A DNA stretch of 64,000 nt from assembly GCA_022885665.1 (NCBI GenBank), contig JAGQDJ010000013.1:1-64000 (forward strand), read 5' to 3'. The notes beneath the pieces were generated by a model that did no database searches, was not told the DNA's origin, and saw nothing but the letters and a program-made list of their open reading frames with translations. A program made the translations under genes and the position numbers. The stretch comes from Triops longicaudatus. Its lineage: Eukaryota; Arthropoda; Branchiopoda; Notostraca; Triopsidae. Below are positions 1-9,612 of this stretch, piece after piece (the stretch's first letter is position 1; each line of letters begins with the position of its first letter).

Positions 1-832
1 TTATTATATTTTTCTTCTAACGATCCATTTTCTATTATGTTTTGTATGTTTGTTCCCTTCAGTTCTTCTACTAAACTTTGCCAATTTGCCTTTTGAAAAA
101 TCCATTTATATGTACAGGTTTCGTATGTTTCGACTAATTTTCCTTGAATTTGAACTAACTGCGGTAAGTGGTCGCTAAGTAAAGGTGCCCCGTTTTTGAC
201 CGTTGTTTTTGTTACTAAATCTGTTGTCGCAAAAATTAGATCTAATGTGGAATTTCTCCCGTTTCCTCCAATATAAGTCTCACTTCCTTTTTCTGTAATT
301 AATTTGAGCTCCTCCCATTCCTCTAGAAAATCAAAAAAAAATTCTTCCTCTCCTATCCGATATTCGACTACCCCACATGTTGTGGTGCGAATTGAAATCT
401 CCCATTAACAAAACACTGCTTCCTTTCCCAATTTGTTCCGTATAGTGTTGATATCTGCTATTGTGATTTGGTGTTCTTTATCTTTTTCCTGTAAGTATAG
501 CCCCGCTAAATGAAGCTTCTTTCCTTTTCCCATTACTTTTATTCCTATGAATTCTAAGGCCCCTTTATTATATTTTTTATATTTGTTTGCTCCCACTGAA
601 TACCTTCTTTAACCCAAAATAATACTCCTCCCCCTCTATCTCCTTTTCTGTCTACTCTGTATTCCTTGTAACCTCTTAAATTAATTTTCATCCCTTCTTT
701 TAACCATATTGCACAAATAAAAATTACATCTATTCTCTTTTTTAAATCACTTAAATAAGCTGTTAAAGAATCTACGTTGGCCCTAATGCTCCTGGCGTTC
801 CAAAATAAAATGTTTATGTCCTCGCAATTCAT
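1..832 (-). pseudogene. LINE ORF2 fragment: APE-type endonuclease start
   Basis: From 832 downward the minus strand encodes the start of an apurinic-like endonuclease. It has an N-terminal LFWNARSI block, then RGGGVLFWVK, and, in another frame below about 420, an LMGDFNSHH-like block with the catalytic-region GDFN motif followed by MWG. These blocks occur in this order in LINE ORF2 proteins, where the endonuclease nicks the target DNA. Frameshifts near 555 and 405 and stops below 400 show it is inactive. The reverse transcriptase part would lie beyond base 1. Confidence 0.7.
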
Positions 833-1137
833 GTTAATATTTGTTGGATGAAGTTCCCATTCCTAATTACATTTTTTACTCCCTTGCAGATTTCTTCCCA
901 GATTTCTTCCCATTTCCCTCCTGTCAAAACTAATGAAATTATTCTTCTTACCACTCCTCCTACCCAGTTCCCCAGATCTATTGTCTCTTTTTCATCCTCT
1001 GATTCTCTCCGTCTTGTTGACTTTCCTCTCGATTTGTTTGTCTCTCTTTTTCTTTCGTCTTACTTTGCCATACCTCACTATAGCTTTGTTTCGCTACTTC
1101 TACGGTTTTCTATTACCTCTTGAAGTGTTCTGACTTC

Positions 1138-2205
1138 TTATTTTTCTGCTATCCTGGTGTTAGTAACCGATGTTTGCTTTTTTTCAATGCATTCTACCTC
1201 GTTACGTTTAGTGGCCTGATCCCCTAATGTATCTACTTTCCGATTTGCTTGGACTCGATTTCCGTTTGCTCGTTTAAAATACTCGCAATTCCTATCTGCT
1301 GCCTTGTGTTGCTTTTTGCAGTTCGCACATGTTGGCACTTTTCCCTCTTTCTTGTAATCACAACTTGTCGTGGCGTGTTCTCCACCACAAAATCCACATC
1401 TATTCTTTGTCTTACATACTGAGCTCATATGACCAAATCTCTGACACTTATAGCATCTAATGGGTCTTGGCTCGAAATGATGCACTTTACTTTTCAGGTA
1501 TCCTAAATTGAGATAGGCAGGCAATTTGCCGTTTTCGTAAATCAGATGGAAGCGACTAGTTTCCTCTTTAATTTTTACCCCGTTTTCTGTTCGCTCTTTG
1601 TACAGAGCTCTTACCCCGACTAATCCTATAAATTTCTCATCCTCGATTTCCTTTTTTGTCGCCCTATAAATGGTTACAATGCCGTGTTGCAGTAATTTAG
1701 GCTTGGTTACCCTGGTCTGGACTTTTATTTCTCCTATCTGTTCTACTTTTAATAATCTATCCAATTCCTCCTGGTTGTTCTCCTGCACGCGTTATTTTAA
1801 TTTTCATTTCTTTCATTTTCAGTTCTCGTATCAGCTTATTAATTTTAAAAGGGCTTAGTTTATCAAAACTTTCCTCACTTTTTACTGCGCGGTATGCTAC
1901 CGGGCGTTTCTCCTCCGCTTTCTCTAATTCTTCCTCTGTTTCTGTTTCCGTAGTTGATAATTGCAGTCTTTTACGTTTGTTACCTACGTCTACCTGAGCT
2001 TTCTCCCTGTTTTACTTTCTTTACTTTGTTTTTCCTATACGACAGCATTTTAAAACCCCCATCTTTTTCTGAATTTTCCGTCTGTAAATCAGGATTTTCG
2101 TCATCTATATCTGAGCTATCTGAAATCCCTAATTCTTCGTCTTCTAACTCCGGTTAACGGTATCCCTGTTCCTCCCCGAGCTCTTCATTAGTCCCTCCAC
2201 CTCCC
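1138..2205 (-). pseudogene. LINE ORF1: gag-like protein with zinc knuckles (frameshifted)
   Basis: The open part, 1138-1788, encodes 216 residues. About residues 110-170 carry CCHC-type knuckles: C-Y-K-C-Q-R-F-G-H then C, a second starting C-G-F-C-G-G-E-H, and a third Cys pair (C-A-N-C). This is the usual RNA-binding pattern of LINE ORF1 proteins, which coat the element's RNA. Upstream, from about 2205 to 1790, an acidic and Lys-rich N-terminal region is readable only by changing frame more than once, so this copy is a pseudogene. The downstream gap to ORF2 (about 833-1137) is T-rich on the plus strand and contains no convincing coding sequence. Confidence 0.75.
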
Positions 2206-2327
2206 ATCACCATACGTTTTATAGCAATAAAAATAGGGAAAAGAAAGAAAAAAATAATAATAATAATAAATAAAATTACACAAAAAAATATTTAAAAAAG
2301 GCAAAGAAAAGTATAGATTAGGGTAAG

Positions 2328-2364
2328 TTTTTTTTTTTTTTTTTTTTTTTTTTTGGGGGGGGGG
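2328..2364. repeat. Homopolymer junction T27-G10
   Basis: A run of 27 T is followed directly by 10 G. Comparable T-to-G or C-to-A junctions occur at 3233-3256 and 4190-4213. Confidence 0.95.
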
Positions 2365-3343
2365 TATGATAATGCTAAATATGAGTAAGTTGGAAAGAAA
2401 TTATAAAAGTATTTTTAAGGGAGCAAAAACTAAACAAAACTGGTAACTTGTCACCTGGTTCCAAAAAGATTTTGCTTCACTACCGATATTTCGCACTGTA
2501 AATTCTACACAACCTGTCGGTTTGGAATCACAAATGGGAATGATGTTGACATTGTGTGACAATCATCAATATGCATAACTTAGGTAAACCATCACAAGAT
2601 GACGGTGAAACATTGAGCAGTTTTGGTGAAAGCTGAAAATTAGTACGTAATTTCCTTATAAAACAGCTAGGTAACACGTAGCCGTCAAACATGAATAGCA
2701 AGCACAACTAGTTTCGTAAGTCGAATGTTATTTTCGCAAATCAGTTCTTTCCGGACAAAAATCTACCCATAAACAAATTCTAAGCAATTTGAATATAAGG
2801 ATTTCTTCAGACGAGCTCCGTTACTCAAACCCAAACGGCTTTTATCCAATTTTGGGTTATTTACCCACTTTTGCGAAGCACTGAACTAAAGGAATAATGA
2901 TTGTTATAGTGTTACATGAAATTTTCTTTCTTTTTGTGTAATTATTCTCCAAAACAACTTTTACTATTTCCCGCTGTCTTGAAATGACGTCAAGGCACAA
3001 TATGTCTCTTCCCTACATTGCATTTTCTCCTCTTTACCTTTTTTAGTAACAATGTTTTCCTGCATTTTTATGCTTTGTTAGGTGTCTAGTTATTAACAAG
3101 TGATATTCGTAAGAGCAGGCGGCTCTCGTTTTCGGAACCTTGTGAAGGGTAAACTTGTCCCATACGATAATTCGGCAGATGTCACATGAGGTGTTCCCAC
3201 CCCCGTACCTAGGAGAGGTTACGGGGTTTTTACCCCCCCCCCCCCAAAAAAAAAAATGTTTTCTCTTCACAAAAATCATTTTTGTATGGTCAATGTTGTG
3301 CGAGATCTAATAGTCTTGTACGTAACGAAGTATGTTCGTACTT

Positions 3344-3487
3344 AGGACCCTAGCCAGGATTTTTGTTCGGGGTGGGTGTTTCTATATGCAATTTTATTGG
3401 ACATTTGGTTTTTCGCCTAGGTTCACCATTATAGAATGAAAAAAGTCGGGGCAAAGATTAACTCCCTAAGCCCCTGGCTACGGACCT
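3344..3487. mobile_element. Small terminal-inverted-repeat element (family B, copy 1)
   Basis: The left end AGGACCCTAGCCAGG is matched by the reverse complement of the right end (CCTGGCTACGGACCT), giving 13 matches in 15. The core next to the left end is T-rich and then G-rich (TTTTTGTTCGGGG). Related ends recur near 15665-15750 and 32855-33010. The size and lack of coding capacity fit a MITE. No target-site duplication was established. Confidence 0.55.
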
Positions 3488-3632
3488 ATTCGTATTGATT
3501 TTACAGAGAAAAATAATCATCAAGAAGCGTGTTGTTAACTATTTTTTAGTCAAAATCTGCCAAATTGAAGCCAGATTGCCTTTACTGGGACATAGTTTAA
3601 GGCCTTAGTAGTTTGGGCTTTAACCTCCGCTA

Positions 3633-3669
3633 CCCCCCCCCCCCCCCACACACACACACACACACACAC
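3633..3669. repeat. C-run followed by (CA)n microsatellite
   Basis: About 15 C followed by about 11 CA dinucleotides. Simple-sequence repeat. Confidence 0.95.
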
Positions 3670-4990
3670 CTGATCTTTTCTTCGCAATCGAAGCTAACTG
3701 AACATAGCGGAACCTAACTCAGGCGCACACATACAGATCGTAGGAAAGTTACTGAAAAAGTTGGGTTAGTTTCACGAGGTTAGTTAAGTCTAGGTTAGTG
3801 CAAGACGTCAAGAATAGGATTAGAAAAGCTTTCTGATAACTTCTAGTTGGTATTAACTCTTTGCAACGCCTGTGAAACTAGAAATAGGGTGCAGGGGTTA
3901 AGTGAAATGCACTCAAGACTTTTCGCTGAAAGGTTCCGGGAAAACATATGTATTGACATAACGTTCTAATACTGCAAGTTTATTTATTAGCATTATTTTG
4001 TGAAAACCTTTTAATAATTATTTTCTTCGAAGAGTTCATGTCCGATCCAAAAATTCCTTCCCCGTTTCGCCTTTCCTTACTGTAAAGAAAACCAAGATTT
4101 ATAACTTGTTCGACTCTATACTAGTTTTCTTAATAATTCTTTTTAAAATTCACAGACTAAATTGGCGGTATATGAGTTAAATTTCAATATTTTTTTTTTT
4201 TTTGGGGGGGGGGAATTTTGAGGGTTACTGCGAAACGACTAAGTTTAATTCTGTTTTTGACAAGAAAAACAGTTACGGAACGAAACATTGCACATGACGA
4301 CTGATTTTTCAACGTGCTTTCTTAGCAAACAAGGCGACATTTGGATAATTCGCTCAAAATCTTGAAATAAAAATAACTCAACAGGTCAATAAGAACCATT
4401 TTTTCAGTTATGTAAATGGGTACTTATCAACTTAGTTAGTGCATAGAGTACATTCGCCAACTATTGAGTTTCTTGAGCTATTAAGTGTTGTTATTTTTTA
4501 CGAAACCTCGATCAAGACTATGACCTCCCCCCACCCGACCCTGGGTGCTGTCTTTACATTGGAAGTTTTTTTTTTTTTTTTACATTAGAAGCTTCTTTTG
4601 CGCTTACGTCTTAAACGTTGGAAAGCTTACTTTTCAGATCTTCGAGTTGCAACGTTCAGCTACTCCGCGAATAGTAGGGCATCCTATAGAAGAGGACTAG
4701 TTATAAACTTCGGACTTGTTTCTAAGCATGTCACTCCTTTCGAGTCAGCTGTAAACGTGCTAGGAACAACATCCCTTTGTGGATTCGGAGTCTCCATTTT
4801 CATTAAAATTTTACATTTTTACGCCTTGACATATTAAGAATCTCAACCCATTTTACATAGGTTAGATGGTGAATTCATACGGAAGTACTGAAAACTCCTG
4901 AAAAAGCGGCGCTTGAAGAGTGAATAACGCATATAATTGCCATATGGATTATTGGGCTTTCCGGTTTTTTGACGATAGCATCTGTATGCT

Positions 4991-5024
4991 ATTTGATAAA
5001 TAAATTACAACTTATTTATCAAAT
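4991..5024. terminator. Perfect 13-bp hairpin with AATAAA, downstream of TIMM10
   Basis: ATTTGATAAATAA (4991-5003) is the exact reverse complement of TTATTTATCAAAT (5012-5024), with an 8-base loop. Each arm carries a TTTATT/AATAAA-like core, so AATAAA-type signals can be read on either strand. It lies about 110 bp beyond the TIMM10 stop codon, a plausible place for its 3' end. Use as a polyadenylation signal is inference. Confidence 0.4.
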
Positions 5025-5130
5025 CTGAGATTAAAATTACTGATGCTCTAGCTCTATCATTCAGTATGAATTAAAAAGCGGTTTTTTTCGTTACATAAGT
5101 CTATTTCCTAATATTGGACTGCTATGGCTT

Positions 5131-5421
5131 TTACACTTTCGGCAATTCGCCTTGGATTTTTTTCATCGCATCTTCGTCTTGCATGGAGAGCTGAGTTAGT
5201 TTTCTCCCCACGCGTTCATGAATTTCTAAATATTTGGCGACGCACCGGTCCAAGCAAACGGCTTCTCCTTTGGCTAGCTCAGCGTCCTTGTACTTGGGCG
5301 GGATGCATTTGGAATGACAGGCGGCCGTCATGCGCTGGTACATATCCGACATCATTTCAACTTCCAATTCTTGCACTAACTGCATCTTCTCAGCGTCTAA
5401 CTGAGGCACTGCACCCGCCAT
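5131..5421 (-). CDS. TIMM10: Mitochondrial import inner membrane translocase subunit Tim10
   Basis: A complete single-exon gene of 96 residues. It carries the twin CX3C signature of small Tim proteins, C35-H-S-K-C39 and C56-L-D-R-C60, flanked by predicted helices. In the family these four cysteines form two intramolecular disulphides in the intermembrane space. Tim9-Tim10 hexamers then chaperone hydrophobic precursors such as metabolite carriers from the TOM pore to the TIM22 complex. The N-terminal stretch after the start and the length match Tim10 rather than Tim8, Tim9 or Tim13. There is no N-terminal presequence, as expected for a protein trapped by oxidative folding. The gene is transcribed away from UBE2E, leaving about 1 kb between their coding regions. 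Confidence 0.95.
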   Translation of the reverse strand: MAGAVPQLDAEKMQLVQELEVEMMSDMYQRMTAACHSKCIPPKYKDAELAKGEAVCLDRCVAKYLEIHERVGRKLTQLSMQDEDAMKKIQGELPKV

Positions 5422-6503
5422 GGCAAGTTAAGAGTATCTCGTTTAACGCAAAAGAAACGGCAATACACGCTTCTAAACGTTTTAATCAACGAATTTCCGC
5501 TCACTGGGTTCGTATTCTCCCTTGTTAGCGTTTCGCATACGTTCCCTACTGCGCATATGCTCTAAACGCTGGGTGTCCACCAAATTTTTCGCTACTACAA
5601 AGCTTCCAATGCCAACCGAAATTAAGATTGCCCTGCAAGAGTGACAAAAGAATTAATTCTTGTTTCGCCTATAAAAGATGTTTGATTAGTTATAATTTAT
5701 TAGAGGAAAGTAATTAAACAAAAATAATTTAAAATTGTCGAAATGTATATTTCTTTTAATTTTTTTCGGTATACCATCTTCCAAGCTTTCGTCACGTTTA
5801 TCGCCAATTTTTACCTGTAATAATATTACTTATCTAGTTCAGGCAACTTCAAGATCCAATATGGGGAATTTGAGACTTACCAACCAATATTGACTTTAGT
5901 AACGCGGTTCATTTATTCTGCAAAAGCATATTCTCAAGGAAGAACACGTGAAAACAATGGTAACCCGGTGTCCTCGATGTTGCGTCGCGAACGACAAATT
6001 TCGCCGAGTCGCACCATGAGCCAAAATTTAGCAGTTAGCCGTTTTCGGCTCAGAAGCTAGGACCGCTGACATGCCTGTAGTTCCAAACCAATCGAACAGC
6101 CAAAAAGCAAGCAAGTGGATGGAACGTCGTGCAAACAACAATTTTTGCTCGACCCTGCTTTCTTCCTTTTTCTATTAAACCTTCGCCTATCTCTGTAAGT
6201 ATTAATATTGTATTATGAAATATTGAAAATCTCCTTCTATCTGCTGTTGCCCTTAAAAATGGACAAATTTAATCGTGTGCGTTGATCCGAAACAAGATCG
6301 GTTTGCATCCCAAGCTTTTCGAATTGCACACCTAGCCCTTGCCCCATGTCTTTATCTGAGGACGTTTGGTTCAACACAGTGATAACACAAAGAGGAGAAT
6401 GTTTTAAGTGGGAATGGTGCATTTCATATATCCAGAATTTTAATTAACTTCGCTCTTTTTTTTCTCACTAGGAACGAATTTCAGCAAAAGGTCGTCATTC
6501 TAC
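5422..6503. promoter_or_regulatory. Intergenic/5' region between TIMM10 and UBE2E, with probable 5'UTR intron
   Basis: This region separates two divergently transcribed genes and should hold both promoters. On the plus side a donor-like CTCTGTAAGT near 6195 and a pyrimidine-rich acceptor (TTTTCTCACTAG) ending near 6471 fit an intron in the UBE2E 5' untranslated region. The remaining leader of about 33 nt then runs to the ATG at 6504. I saw no unambiguous TATA box. Confidence 0.45.
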
Positions 6504-7400
6504 ATGTCTGGAGCAGGGCCAAGCAGTAGTGGGAGTGCGGTGGGCAGCCAAGTGACACCCAGTCCTTCAAATCACGACAGTCCATCCCCTTCAGCAGCGT
6601 CAGCCAGCTCAAGCACGCAACAATCCAATAGCACAGTTCCGAAATCCGAAACAAAAGAGTCGAAACCTAATCCGAAGATGTCTAAAGCACTTAGCACTTC
6701 GGCCAAACGGTAAACAGCCTTAGGAGGGAAAAGAATTTCTTTCTGAAAAACGCCAAAATTTCATTTATGCCCGTAACATGCCTGAGTTTAAGGCTTTTGT
6801 GCTGGTTACTTTAATCTGATGTTTGATATTGATTGGAAATTGCAGGATACAGAAAGAGCTAGCAGAGATCACCTTAGACCCACCGCCTAATTGCAGTGCA
6901 GGCCCAAAGGGGGATAATTTGTATGAATGGGTGTCGACCATCCTGGGTCCTCCCGGTTCGGTATACGAAGGCGGTGTCTTTTTCTTGGACATTCACTTTT
7001 CGCCCGAGTATCCCTTTAAACCGCCCAAAGTGACGTTTCGCACACGCATCTACCATTGCAATATCAATAGCCAAGGAGTCATTTGTTTGGACATACTCAA
7101 GGACAATTGGTCGCCTGCTCTGACCATCTCGAAAGTTCTGCTCTCTATATGCTCACTCCTCACAGATTGCAATCCAGGTAATTCTCACTTCCTTGGGTTC
7201 TTTTACACATATCAGTTTGTAGTAGACACGAGAGAATCTATTACATAAAAATAGAAATAGTTACAATAATTAATAATGATAATGTGAATTTCATTTATGC
7301 AGCTGATCCTTTAGTGGGGAGTATTGCCACTCAGTATTTGCAGAACAGAGAAGAGCACGATCGCGTGGCCAGGTTATGGACGAAACGTTATGCTACATGA
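6504..7400 (+). CDS. UBE2E: Ubiquitin-conjugating enzyme E2 of the UBE2E / Ubc2 class
   Basis: Three coding exons, 6504-6709, 6846-7177 and 7303-7400, join in frame to a 211-residue protein. Residues 1 to about 60 are a Ser/Thr/Pro/Gln-rich tail typical of the UBE2E group. The rest is a full UBC fold starting at LSTSAKRIQKEL. The active site reads GVICLDILKDNWSPAL, with the catalytic Cys. Upstream is YHCNI, the HCN form of the HPN motif found in this class. The C-terminus ends in WTKRYAT as in animal UBE2E proteins. The enzyme takes ubiquitin from E1 as a thioester and passes it to substrates with E3 ligases. Both introns are short (136 and 125 bp) with GT-AG ends. A probable AATAAA lies about 30 bp after the stop. 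Drosophila Ubc2 is the expected orthologue. Confidence 0.95.
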
Positions 7401-8441
7401 AAAGTGGGCGTGGATGCTTAAAAAGAGGAAATAAAGGAAAATTTACGAGCTCTTTTTATTTTCAACCTCGGAAGAGGGAATTCAAGTGGTTATTTTTTTG
7501 AGATTATCTTGTATTGACTTTTTTCGATGAAAACACAGTAAAGGAAAAAAATTTTGGCATACCTTGACCCTCAACTTTTGTTTACCTCATTCGATTTTCG
7601 TATTACTTGTGCGTATCCTAGAACAAATACATGGATTCTGTTGTATACATAACGAAAAGTATATTTTCTTTATTTGATATCGTAAACGTTTCATTAAAAA
7701 TACATTAGCCCTCTGGAAGCCGTTGAAATTACCCTGGAGTATTAAAACAGTTCCTTTCTGTAGGAAATAAAACAAAGTGATCGGTCGTAAAAAGTTAAAT
7801 TTTTTAAACATGTTCATACTCACAGTAAAACAAACGGTCCCATCGAAATTCCATACCTAACTGATAAAATATCTACCGGCAATATTGCGACTGTCTCCAA
7901 GCTTTACACAAGGCAAGACATACAATACGGTCTAGCCACTCTAAGCTTCGTCGAAAGTTGCCTTCGCACAGTCTGGCGATCACTACAGTGGCGTGTTCTT
8001 AGCATTTGACAGATTGCTGGGATCGTTTAGTTCCTAACTTTAACCTTTTTAGTGAAAAACGTCTGCATTGTTAATTTACACCTAAAACTGAAGACTCGGA
8101 ACTCACGTAACTTTCTATCCCCTACAAAACAGGGGGAGGGGGGAATAGCAGTGGGGCAATATATTTCGTGCCATCGGAGTTAGGGATCTCTTCAAGGCTT
8201 TACTCTTTGCTTTCACTTTGTTTCATCAAGGCGGATCCACCGAAGAGCGTTTCGAATATACTAGAATAATTAAAAACAAGATGGGTTATTACAGGCAAAA
8301 TGAAGAAAGGTATTTAAACCGATATTCGTAACCTTAAAACCCCTTTGTCGTTAATTTGATACTTGCTTTTTATTTTACATTTATAATTTTCCACACATTT
8401 TCCACTGAAAAGAATTTTTACGTACACAGCTCCACCTTCCA
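7401..8441. other. Convergent intergenic region between UBE2E and the NEURL2-like gene
   Basis: About 1 kb between two genes that converge on it, so it should hold the 3' untranslated regions of both. I see an AATAAA-like signal near 7429 and no further coding exon. Confidence 0.5.
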
Positions 8442-9350
8442 CTATTTTAAACATAGCAAATAATCTTTTAGTACATTCGGTAAAGGTAACTTAGCCACCG
8501 ATGTCCTCGTAATGTGCTGCAATATGGCCACTCTGCAAGCGTTCTGCAATGTTCCCACTTCAAAGAAAATAACAAACATAAAAACTAACAAATGTGAATG
8601 AAATAATTTGTATAAAATATACAGAATATAAGAAAAATTAAATCTTGTTTGAGCAAAAAATAAACATTACTATCTCTTTGTTGGATAATCCGAACTTCTT
8701 TTGTCGTTCCATACACGTCCACCACGGCATATAACGGTTTTTCTGCATAATGAACGCCTTTGACGCACGGTCCTTGGTCTACTCCATTGACAACAAGATG
8801 AAACGAAGCCGTAGGACGCTCACTGTCTTCGTCTGGGATGTAAACAATTCCTATACGACTGCCGGCTTCCGTTGGCAGAATGGAAGTTGGTGATGGGTAC
8901 AAACCCGTGCTCTAGTACATCAGTTAATTGGTTAAGCTATAGTTCAACACATAAAACTCAATGAATTACGCCTGAGAGTTCTTGCGGAAAGAGGTTAACT
9001 GTGTCTGGGCTATGAGAAACGTGGCGGACAATGGGAATGATCCACGAAGGTCCTAAGTTGACTAAATCCGGTAGTGCGTACTGAGGCAAGGGAAATAGAG
9101 CGCCGGGATCTAATTGTGTAAAGCCTAGGCGTAAATGACCACTCCAACCGTGTTCTGTTTTGCCAATTTCCAGTAAGAAAATCTCATTCGGCTTGATGGG
9201 GCGGTCACTGAAGGTTATCGCGTGAGAAAAGCTTGCTTTTCGGTGAGCGACGGTGTTTTCTTCGCAGAGAATGATGTTTGAACCATGATGGGTATGAAAA
9301 CGCAGGGGACAAGATGAGTAAATCGTTCTGTAATCAGTTCCTAGCGCCAT
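8442..9350 (-). CDS. NEURL2: Neuralized-like protein 2 (NHR domain plus SOCS box)
   Basis: Three exons, 9350-8970, 8911-8671 and 8557-8442, give 245 residues in frame. The introns are 58 and 113 bp. Residues from about 18 form a neuralized homology repeat: RFH-x-x-HG-x-NI near the start, GWSGHLRLG, LPDLVNLGPSW, and KPLYAVVDVYGTTKEVR close to the end of exon 2. Exon 3 encodes a SOCS-box-like tail (LQNACRVAILQHI, then LPLPNVLKDYL), the part that binds elongins B/C in the family. Vertebrate NEURL2 (Ozz) is a substrate-recognition subunit of a Cullin-RING ubiquitin ligase, so that is the likely role. This protein is shorter than the ~285-residue human form, mostly in the NHR interior. The start at 9350 is the first ATG before the NHR, and I see no better one. 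It is divergent from NKIRAS. Confidence 0.87.
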
Positions 9351-9612
9351 CAGGACATCTGGAAACGAAACAGCAGTTGAAAAAGCAAAAATATATCACA
9401 CATTTTCGAGTTACCTGCAAGAAAAATAACGTGCTTTGTTTGACAACATTTACGAAAGCTCCTCCCTTATGTTTACATTGTGAGAAGTGGGTTGTCCAAA
9501 ATGGCGATTGTTAATGTCTCTGACTGTAACAGCCTTTCATTTTCTTAAAGGTAAATTATTATATATTTATGGAGTAACTAAGAGTCTTAGTAAGTAGTTT
9601 AACAGTTTTAGG
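9351..9612. promoter_or_regulatory. Shared divergent promoter, NEURL2-like | NKIRAS-like
   Basis: Only 262 bp separate the two start codons. The interval contains CCAAAATGGCGATTG at about 9494-9508, which matches the YY1/Pho-type core AAAATGGCG often found in housekeeping promoters. An AT-rich block (TTATTATATATTTATGG) near 9555-9572 lies upstream of NKIRAS. Use as a bidirectional promoter is inferred from the spacing. Confidence 0.5.

Larger units (their letters stand above)
1..2205 (-). mobile_element. Degraded non-LTR retrotransposon (LINE), incomplete at window edge
   Basis: Read on the minus strand, this region has the order of a two-ORF LINE. A basic gag-like ORF1 with CCHC zinc knuckles comes first, followed by the endonuclease end of ORF2, which runs off the window at base 1. 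Both ORFs are broken by frameshifts and stops, so the copy looks dead. The endonuclease start and the knuckle ORF1 suggest a Jockey/I-type clade, but the reverse transcriptase lies outside the window and I cannot assign a family. The 5' limit near 2205 is only where ORF1-like reading ends. No target-site duplication was identified. Confidence 0.8.
2206..5130. other. Intergenic region, no gene seen
   Basis: I see no supported coding exon between the LINE remnant and TIMM10. The stretch holds homopolymer junctions, a small inverted-repeat element at 3344-3487, a CA microsatellite at 3633-3669 and a perfect hairpin at 4991-5024. Short open frames here have no recognisable domain. Confidence 0.6.
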
